NCBI RefSeq assembly: GCF_003573695.1
Contig: NC_039359.1
Location: 188,750,813 to 188,814,812, forward strand
Reading direction: 5' to 3'
DNA length: 64,000 nt
Source: Papaver somniferum
Taxonomy: Eukaryota; Streptophyta; Magnoliopsida; Ranunculales; Papaveraceae
Of the stretch, positions 56,153 through 64,000 are shown piece after piece; the first letter of the stretch is position 1; every line of letters starts with the position of its first letter. The notes beneath the pieces are model-generated. The model did no database searches. It saw only the letters and a list, made by a program, of their open reading frames with translations, and was not told the DNA's origin. The position numbers were made by a program, and so were the translations under genes.

Positions 56153-57744
56153 TGAAAAAGCGGGGGTCTAACAACACCACCCAATATTTCGCTTAGAAAT
56201 TTGTATGGACTAACTCCAATATACTTTGCCAGAGAATCAACTAGATAGTCAGACTCAATCTAGATTAAAGTATATCGAGGAGTTAATATCTCTCTCTTGT
56301 TTTGATTTACTCGAGCTAACAGAAATTGGAGAGTCCTTAATCACACACAAGGAATAACTTGAATGGTACCAAAGACCAATATCCAAGGATCAATCAATAT
56401 CAATCAACAACCAAGGATCGGATTTCCAATTTATTGATTCAAACGCACAACCTATATTTTTTCAATTATATAAAAAAATATAATGCGGAAATAGAAATAA
56501 CACAGACACCAGAAATTTTGTTAACGAGGAAACCGCAAATGCAGAAAAACCCCGGGACCTAGTCCAGATTGAACACACATTGTATTAAGCCACTACAGAC
56601 ACTAGCCTACTCCAAGCTAACTTCGGACTGGACTGTAGTTGAACTCCAATCAGTCTCTCACTGATCCAAGGTACAGTTGTACTACCAACGCCTCTGATCC
56701 AAGCAGGATACTGCGCACTTGATTCCCTTAGATGATCTCACCAACAACTAAGAGTTGCTACGACCCAAAGTCGAAGACTTGACAATAACCAAATCTGTCT
56801 CACACAGACAAGTCTATCAAAGGATCAATCTGTCTCTCACAGATAAACCTTAAAAGGTTTTGTTTCCATCTTTTGATAATAATCAAGGTGAACAGGAACC
56901 AATTGATAATCCGGTCTTATATTATCGAAGAACAACCTAGAGTTATCAATCACCTCACAACAATCTTAATCGTATGGAAGCGAAATAAGATGTTGTGGAA
57001 TCACAAACAATGAGACGAAGATGTTTGTGATTACTTTTTATATCTTGCCTATCGGAGATATCAATATCAAGCCAATCAATCTGATTTTACTCGTACGATA
57101 GAAGATGCAAGATCAGATAACACAACTACGACAAAAGTAGTATCAGTCTGGCTTCACAATCCCAATGAAATCTTTAAGTCGTTAACCTGTTTTTAGAAGA
57201 AGAAAACCAAAGGTTAAAGGAGAACCGGATATAGTATGCAAACTAGTATGACACGTGAGGTGTGGGGATCAGTTTTGCACAGATTCTAAAGTTCCCCTTA
57301 TACAGTCCTTCAAATCAAGGTTTGCAATTAAGTTACCTTGGTAACAAAGCAATCAATATCCACTGTTAGATGAAAACCTAATTTAGATTCAAGCTAATAT
57401 TTCTCAAATGTTAGATCGAAAACTTAGCTTGTTACACACACTTGACAATGCACGCTTCTCGTCTTGTTAATCGTACCCAAATGTATGCACTTGTTGGTTC
57501 AACAATAGTTAACCAAAGGGTTAGCCATATGAGCATTCCATATCAAGCACGTTCTTTTTCACCATAACTAGTTCAAATGATTTCAAATGAACTAGTTAGA
57601 GAGTTTTTCAATTGCAAGGAAATATCATGTACTACATAAGACAGAATTGAAGCAAAGATGATTTGATTCACTTGAATGGGTTCATGAACTTTTATAACCA
57701 CGGTTTGCTGGTAGGCTTCTAAAAGGTGTATAAATTAAGCGCAA
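56153..57744 (-). mobile_element. SIRE-like LTR, minus strand, interrupted by E4
   Basis: On the - strand its end reads GACCCCCGCTTTTTCA. It contains GTTAACGAGGAAACCGC, the reverse of the word at 445-460. It corresponds, reversed and diverged, to 1-825. No PBS follows its end at 56153, so it may be a solo LTR. E4 starts at 57745. Confidence 0.7.
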
Positions 57745-58189
57745 TGAAAACGCGGGCCTACAGTAATACCGCAAGTGCACGGTCGTCGGTTGTAGCTCGT
57801 GCAAGTACGGGTCGATCCACAGAGACTGGGTGTGTTTGAAGTGTTCTAGCTATTTTGGGTTCTAAATTTGCTATTGTTGGGCTTTGGGTACCAATGGATT
57901 TTGGTAACCAATGGGTTATGATTGTGCTTTGGGCCTTTGAGTTTGTTTGTAATGATGAGAACTGTTTTGGGCCTTTGAATGATTTTGAAATGGATTGAAC
58001 TGAGCTTGGGCTCAGAAATGTGGACTATGGGCTTTAGGTCTTAAACCTTGTTTTGGGCTTTTGGGCTCAATGGGATTGAGCTAACAGTGGACTGTGGTCT
58101 TTTGATTAGACCTGGGCTTTGGTTTGTAAAGGGCCAATGGTTAAAAACCCAGACTTTGGACTTATGGGCTTCTGAGGCTTTTGGGCTCA

Positions 58190-58440
58190 ATGCAGCAGCA
58201 ACAGCAGTGGAAGGAAAAGGCAACAGGAGAGTTGCAGGGCAGATGGGTTGCAGCAGCAGCTGCACAAGCAGTGCACAGCAGCTCAAGGCCAAGAAGACAG
58301 CAGCAACAGCAAGGGAAGCAACAGCAGCAGCAATACTGCACAGTAGCTGCTCAAGCAGTGCAAGTAGTAGCAGCAGCAGAACAAGGAGAAGAGATGGCAG
58401 TGCAAGTAGTGGTGGCACTAAGCCAAGGTAACAGTGGCAG
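58190..58440. repeat. Imperfect CAG/GCA tract
   Basis: Interrupted CAG, CAA and GCA triplets. All three frames translate to low-complexity Q-, A- or S-rich peptides, which explains the overlapping frames here. Confidence 0.8.
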
Positions 58441-58630
58441 AACAAGGCAATGAAGAACAAAGGCAGTTAACAGGAAAGACAATGGAGAAAATTTACAAGA
58501 CAATGACTAAACAGGCAGAGAACAATGCAAAATGAACCAAGGCCTAAGCCAAGGGCAAGGGAGATGGTGAAGCTAACAGAGCAAGGCTAAGGCATTCTTC
58601 TAGAGTGGGAAGAGAACTAGCTTGCTCATT

Positions 58631-60069
58631 GTCACTAGTGAGCACTAGTTTCTCCCCACTACTCAATCAATTCAGTGCTTCAAAGGTATCTAGCCTAGCA
58701 TTCCATCAAACTAACAGTGAATTAAACATAACAGTGAAATCAGCAGAGCACTAGGCATGAACAGAAAATTGAAACTAAAGTTAAACAGTGAAATTAAATT
58801 GACCCTGACATGAAATTAAACTAACCCTAACATGAAATTAAACCATAAAAACAGGAATTTAAACATCACACATGAAAATTAAACCAAACCTAAATTGAAG
58901 CTGAAATTAAATTGAATTAAAATTCAAATATCAAAACTGAAATTTAACCCTAATTGGTTACTTGGCTAGTCCAAGAACAAGTTTTAACAGTGATACCCAA
59001 CCCTCAATTTATACCCAAACATTAAAATTAGGGTTTCCCCCAAATCCCAAAAATTAGGGTTTAACTTTCATTACCCAAAATCGAGGAATTGACTCTCTTA
59101 TCTTCGACCCATTCCTCCTCTGATCTTCCTGCTTCCTCTCCTGTGTTCGATTGATGTCTAGAGCCTCATCTATTTTAGTGATTTCCAACCTAGGGTTTAG
59201 AATGGTGAGAAGTCACTAAAATAGATGGCTAGAGAGATAAAGGACGGACTGGGGAGGTACTGATGATGTTGGTGAAGAAGTGATGGTGTTGTAGAGGTGA
59301 GGTGGTGGCTGGAAATGGTCGGGGAAGGTGGTGGCAGAGAGGTGGCTCTGCAAATGTCGGGGAAGAAGGAGCTCAGTTGATTTTGGGAGAAGGGATGCGT
59401 TTGTTTAGGGTGTAGGTGTTCGGTCGCTAGGGTGTGAGGCGGGATCATCTGAAGTTGATGCGCAGCGAGGAAATCCGTTGGATAATCAGTTACTAATTGA
59501 ATCGAACGGCACGATGTAAACAAGCTCTGAGCGACCGTTGGATTAGGTGATACAACGAAGCTGACGGCTCCAGATGGGGTTAGGTGCTGTAATGTAAGGC
59601 GGAGATATCAAACTTTGATGAACAGCAAGGGAGCAACCGTTGGATTCAACTACCATCTAATCTGAAGGCTTGGAATTTCAGCGCTGTGGTGCTTGGCAGA
59701 GACTTCCGATTTTGATGTTCTATGAAGGAGCGACCATCGGATGCTTCTGAGAACTGATCTGATGGCTGAGAACGGAGGCGTTTTTGTGTGTAGAAAATGA
59801 GGTTGTGCGCACCATTCTTCGCGGCTTCCTTGCGTGATTTCTCCCGGCTTTTCACTACTTTTCTGCTCTTTTCCGCTCCGCAAGTCATCCAGACTTTATT
59901 TATTACCTAAAAATGCAAAATTAAGTAAGAAAAATATTTATTCTTGAAAACAATGAAAATACAGAATATGGGATAAAATGTAGAATTAATGCACAAAAGA
60001 TGAGTAAATGCCAACAAAAAGGGATAAAATATATACAATATTTGGCACTCATCAAATATATACATATTT
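58631..60069. repeat. Tandem unit A of the E4 LTR (1439 bp)
   Basis: From GTCACTAGTGAGCACTAG to ATATATACATATTT. Near its end comes GGCACTCATCA, the LTR terminus, followed by 16 extra bases before unit B. The - frame of 108 residues at 59197-59523 is destroyed by indels in unit B. Confidence 0.85.
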
Positions 60070-61496
60070 GTCACTAGTGAGCACTAGTTTCTCCCCACTA
60101 CTCAATCAATTCAGTGCTTCAAAGGTATCTAGCCTAGCCTAGCATTCCCAAACTAACAAACGATTAAACATAACAGTGAAATCACAGAGCACTAGGCATG
60201 AAGAAAATTGAAACTAAAGTTAAACAGTGAAATTAAATTGACCCTGACATGAAATTAAACTAACCCTAACATGAAATTAAACCATAAAAACAGGAATTTA
60301 AACATCACACATGAAAATTAAACCAAACCTAAATTGAAGCTGAAATTAAATTGAATTAAATTCAAATATCAAAACTGAAATTTAACCCTAATTGGTTACT
60401 GGGCTAGTCCAAGAACAAGTTTTAACAGTGATACCCAACCCTCAATTTACCCAAACATTAAAATTAGGGTTTCCCCCAAATCCCAAAAATTAGGGTTTAA
60501 CTTTCATTACCCAAAATCGAGGAATTGACTCTCTTATCTTCGACCCATTCCTCCTCTCTGATCTTCCTGCTTCCTCTCCTGTGTCGATTGATGTCTAGAG
60601 CCTCATCTATTTTAGTGATTTCCAACCTAGGGTTTAGAATGGTGAGAAGTCACTAAATAGATGGCTAGAGAGATAAAGGAACGGACTGGGGAGGTACTGA
60701 TGATTTGGTGAAGAAGTGATGGTGTTGTAGAGGTGAGGTGGTGGCTGGAAATGGTCGGGGAAGGTGGTGGCAGAGAGGTGGCTCTGCAATGTCGGGGAAG
60801 AAGGAGCTCAGTTGATTTTGGGAGAAGGGATGCGTTTGTTTAGGTGTGTGTGTTCGGTCGAGGTGTGTGGGCGGGATCATCTGAGTTGATGCGCAGCGAG
60901 GAAATCCGTTGGATAATCAGTTACTAATTGAATCGAACGGCACGATGTAAACAAGCTCTGAGCGACCGTTGGATTAGGTGATACAACGAAGCTGACGGCT
61001 CCAGATGGGGTTAGGTGCTGTAATGTAAGGCGGAGATATCAAACTTTGATGAACAGCAAGGGAGCAACCGTTGGATTCAACTACCATCTAATCTGAAGGC
61101 TTGGAATTTCAGCGCTGTGGTGCTTGGCAGAGACTTCCGATTTTGATGTTCTATGAAGGAGCGACCATCGGATGCTTCTGAGAACTGATCTGATGGCTGA
61201 GAACGGAGGCGTTTTTGTGTGTAGAAAATGAGGTTGTGCGCACCATTCTTCGCGGCTTCCTTGCGTGATTTCTCCCGGCTTTTCACTACTTTTCTGCTCT
61301 TTTCCCCGCTCCGCAAGTCATCCAGACTTTATTTATTACCTAAAAATGCAAAATTAAGTAAAAAATATTTATTCTTGAAAACAATGAAAATACAGAATAT
61401 GGGATAAAATGTATTAATGCACAAAAGATGAGTAAATGCCAACAAAAAGGGATAATATATACAATATTTGGCACTCATCAAATATATACAATATTT
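60070..61496. repeat. Tandem unit B of the E4 LTR (1427 bp)
   Basis: Same as unit A with many one- to three-base indels (for example loss of ATA near 60449, CTCC to CTCTCTG near 60555), few substitutions. Confidence 0.85.
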
Positions 61497-62914
61497 GTCA
61501 CTAGTGAGCACTAGTTTCTCCCCACTACTCAATCAATTCAGTGCTTCAAAGGTATCTATAGCATTCCATCAAACTAACAGTGAATTAAACATAACAGTGA
61601 AATCAGCAGAGCACTAGGCATGAACAGAAAATTGAAACTAAAGTTAAACAGTGAAATTAAATTGACCCTGACATGAAATTAACTAACCCTAACATGAAAT
61701 TAAACCATAAAAACAGGAATTTAAACATCACATGAAAATTAAACCAAACCTAAATTGAAGCTGAAATTAAATTGAATTAAAATTCAAATATCAAAACTGA
61801 AATTTAACCCTAATTGGTTACTTGGCTAGTCCAAGAACAAGTTTTAACAGTGATACCCAACCCTTAATTTATACCCAAACATTAAAATTAGGGTTTCCCC
61901 CAAATCCCAAAAATTAGGGTTTAACTTTCATTGCCCAAAATCGAGGAATTGACTCTCTTATCTTCGACCCATTCCTCCTCTGATCTTCCTGCTTCCTCTC
62001 CTGTGTTCGATTGATGTCTAGAGCCTCATCTATTTTAGTGATTTCCAACCTAGGGTTTAGAATGGTGAGAAGTCACTAAAATAGATGGCTAGAGAGATAA
62101 AGGAACGGACTGGGGAGGTACTGATGATGTTGGTGAAGAAGTGATGGTGTTGCAGAGGTGAGGTGGTGGATGGAAATGGTCGGGGAAGGTGGTGGCAGAG
62201 AGGTGGCTCTGCAAATGTCGGGGAAGAAGGAGCTCAGTTGATTTTGGGAGAAGGGATGCGTTTGTTTAGGGTGTAGGTGTTCGGTCGCTAGGGTGTGAGG
62301 CGGGATCATCTGAAGTTGATGCGCAACGAGGAAATCCGTTGGATAATCAGTTACTAATTGAATCGAACGGCACGATGTAAACAAGCTCTGAGCGACCGTT
62401 GGATTAGGTGATACAACGAAGCTGACGGCTCCAGATGGGGTTAGGTGCTGTAATGTAAGGCGGAGATATCAAACTTTGATGAACAGCAAGGGAGCAACCG
62501 TTGGATTCAACTACCATCTAATCTGAAGGCTTGGAATTTCAGCGCTGTGGTGCTTGGCAGAGACTTCCGATTTTGATGCTCTATGAAGGAGCGACCATCG
62601 GATGCTTCTGAGAACTGATCTGATGGCTGAGAACGGAGGCGTTTTTGTGTGTAGAAAATGAGGTTGTGCGCACCATTCTTCGCGGCTTCCTTGCGTGATT
62701 TCTCCCGGCTTTTCACTACTTTTCTGCTCTTTTCCGCTCCGCAAGTCATCCAGACTTTATTTATTACCTAAAAATGCAAAATTAAGTAAGAAAATATTTA
62801 TTCTTGAAAACAATGAAAATACAGAATATGGGATAAAATGTAGAATTAATGCACAAAAGATGAGTTAAATGCCAACAAAAAGGGATAAATATATACAATA
62901 TTTGGCACTCATCA
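61497..62914. repeat. Tandem unit C of the E4 LTR (1418 bp)
   Basis: Same as unit A; ends at the true LTR terminus GGCACTCATCA next to the PPT. Confidence 0.85.
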
Positions 62915-62930
62915 AATACCCCCCAAACCT
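62915..62930 (-). promoter_or_regulatory. Polypurine tract of E4
   Basis: Minus-strand AGGTTTGGGGGGTATT directly before the LTR start TGATGAGTGCC; nearly the same as the E3 tract. Confidence 0.85.
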
Positions 62931-62934
62931 GAAT

Positions 62935-62954
62935 TTTACTTGTCCTCAAGTAAA
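62935..62954 (-). other. PPT-adjacent hairpin, E4
   Basis: TTTACTTG-TCCT-CAAGTAAA on the + strand: perfect 8-bp stem with the same loop as E1. Relative to E1/E3 a G-C stem pair is replaced by A-T on both arms. Confidence 0.7.
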
Positions 62955-63571
62955 ACAAAACTAAGGAAATCCTAACTATACCACTGTCGCTGGTCTCTCG
63001 AATGCATTTAGCGTATGCACTAAGCCTTTTAAACCACTAAGTGTCCCTAGTGGACGAGTTGAAGTCTCGTGAAGGTTTACCAGAGGTGTACCTACAAAAC
63101 CTAGGTCAAAATATAAGCTCAGATTCCATCAAATGTGACATGTGCAAAACAGTTTAAGCTCACAGCAAAATGGAGATGTCAATCTAGCTATCGAAGGCAC
63201 AATCCTAGCACTGATAACAAAAAACATGTGATAAGAGTGTAAAGTGTATCTACACATGTGTAAAGAAAGATCTGAAGTTATGACTACTAATCACCAAGAG
63301 ATAGTTTCTCAGGCTAAGAACTGAGGTCGAAATCTAGCTAGCTGTCCGGACTTTACGAGAATTGTGAATGAGTTGGAGGTATTTCACAATTGCTCGCGTT
63401 GTACATCAATGGCATACACCCTCCTTGCTTATTAAACAACAAAAAACTCTTTACATGACTCTTATTTACATTGACTACTCTCTTTTTATTTTTGGAACAA
63501 GAGATGATGGAATTGATAAATACTTGATTTTTTTGTATTTTTCTTATATTTTTTTTTTTTGAATATACATC

Positions 63572-63619
<48 letters not shown>

Positions 63620-64000
63620 ACAGAACTTGAAATTTTTTTTTTCATAAGGAAACTTTTGATACATAACAAAAGAAACAAAAATTACATGACACTTTGCAAG
63701 AGGTAGCCCTTTTTGATGCACCCAGTTAAATTCGATGGTTGTCTTTCTTAATGTAACCTCCACCTTCTATCCCAACCAACCAAAGAACAAGCTAGTCAAG
63801 TTTCGTTCAGTATTCTAAAGTGATTGGCAATCGTAACTTCCTATCAAACACCTTGAAGATCGAGGCCATACATGTATTGGTAGATCGTGCGCGTGCAAAT
63901 TTCTTATCACATATGTGAATTGTGCTAGAATCAGGGTGCCTAAATATCTAGACTAAGACTCCTAATAAAAATACATATTTGCACAAGAGTCAACATTTCA
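62955..64000 (-). other. E4 3' non-coding region
   Basis: Contains the conserved block 63002-63105 (CTAGTGGACGAGTTGAAG, AGGTGTACCTACAAAACC) and a 45-base T run at 63573-63617. No supported gene; frames at 63353-63763 pass through the T run. Confidence 0.6.

Larger units (their letters stand above)
57745..62914 (-). repeat. E4 3' LTR with internal triplication
   Basis: About 5.17 kb. 57745-58630 is single copy; 58631-62914 holds three tandem copies of a 1.42-1.44-kb segment. Without the extra copies the LTR would be about 2.3 kb. No gene supported; the 139-, 127- and 90-residue frames at 58041-58460 come from a CAG-type tract. Confidence 0.75.
57745..64000 (-). mobile_element. E4: gypsy element, 3' LTR and 3' internal part only
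   Basis: The LTR on the - strand runs from TGATGAGTGCC (62914) to GCGTTTTCA (57745). The + strand near 57765-57830 has GCAAGTGCACGGTCGTCGG and GGGTCGATCCACAGAGACT, words common at such LTR ends in plants. PPT at 62915-62930. The internal part beyond 62931 shows the 3' block shared with E1 and E3, so it belongs to the same broad group. The coding part lies outside the window. Confidence 0.75.

Noticed and set aside
1..57744. Inverted repeat of 1-932 and 56153-57744 as ends of one large element
   Set aside because: Both are diverged copies of a common SIRE-like LTR in opposite orientation; no matching target duplication or shared terminus was found.
58041..58460. Overlapping long open frames with poly-Q, poly-A or poly-L stretches on both strands
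   Set aside because: They come from an interrupted CAG tract inside the E4 LTR. No start context, domain or conservation supports a gene.
63573..63617. 45-base T run as a poly(A) tail of a LINE or SINE on the minus strand
   Set aside because: It lies inside the E4 3' non-coding region, where A/T-rich tracts are usual, and no LINE or SINE sequence or duplication flanks it.

Overview
The window is plant nuclear DNA, almost certainly from a flowering plant with a large, repeat-rich genome. The evidence is nested Ty1/copia and Ty3/gypsy LTR retrotransposons with typical plant primer-binding sites, a Stowaway-type MITE and a non-autonomous hAT element. A dicot is likely. The species cannot be read from the sequence; a Ranunculales-like genome such as poppy is only a weak guess. 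I find no intact host gene, rRNA, tRNA or CRISPR. Everything recognisable is transposable-element DNA, mostly decayed.

Layout. Positions 1-1706 hold LTR ends of SIRE-like copia elements around about 570 bp of unassigned sequence. A degenerate SIRE-like copia element (E0, + strand, about 1707-54669) is the oldest visible layer: 5' LTR 1707-3221 plus 22145-22730, internal 22731-27317, 3' LTR 27318-28260 plus 54006-54669. Its 5' LTR was split by E1 (3222-22139, - strand, TSD ATGAC on both sides). E1 is an Athila-like gag-only element that now exists as a tandem array, LTR-int-LTR-int-LTR-int-LTR (four LTRs, three internal regions, period about 5.78 kb). A 678-bp hAT-type element (25588-26265) sits in the E0 internal region.

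The E0 3' LTR was split by E2 (28261-54000, - strand, TSD CCGGT/CTGGT). E2 is a Tat-like gypsy element without recognisable reverse transcriptase. It has 3.74-kb LTRs packed with hairpin-forming tandem repeats and an internal region carrying a spliced, host-gene-like sequence antisense to its gag. The E2 3' LTR was in turn split by E3 (30456-41249, + strand, TSD ATTAG), an Athila-like element with recognisable gag, protease, RT, RNase H and integrase, all interrupted by frameshifts. The E2 5' LTR carries a 428-bp Stowaway MITE (52335-52762).

To the right, 54670-56152 looks like copia 3' non-coding sequence. 56153-57744 is a SIRE-like LTR on the - strand. It is cut by E4 (57745 to beyond 64000, - strand), a gypsy element whose LTR contains a 1.43-kb segment in three tandem copies.

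The most interesting signals are: (1) the E1 array, whose two inner LTRs are recombinants of the left half of the right-hand outer LTR and the right half of the left-hand outer LTR, as unequal crossing-over predicts; (2) a tandem array of hairpin units in the E2 LTRs whose stem arms differ between units yet stay complementary; (3) a conserved hairpin with compensatory change next to the polypurine tract of E1, E3 and E4, plus a conserved block about 90 bp further inside; (4) the intron-containing antisense gene in E2. Many differences between repeat copies, and most pol frameshifts in E3, are single-base indels, so some apparent decay may be consensus error.
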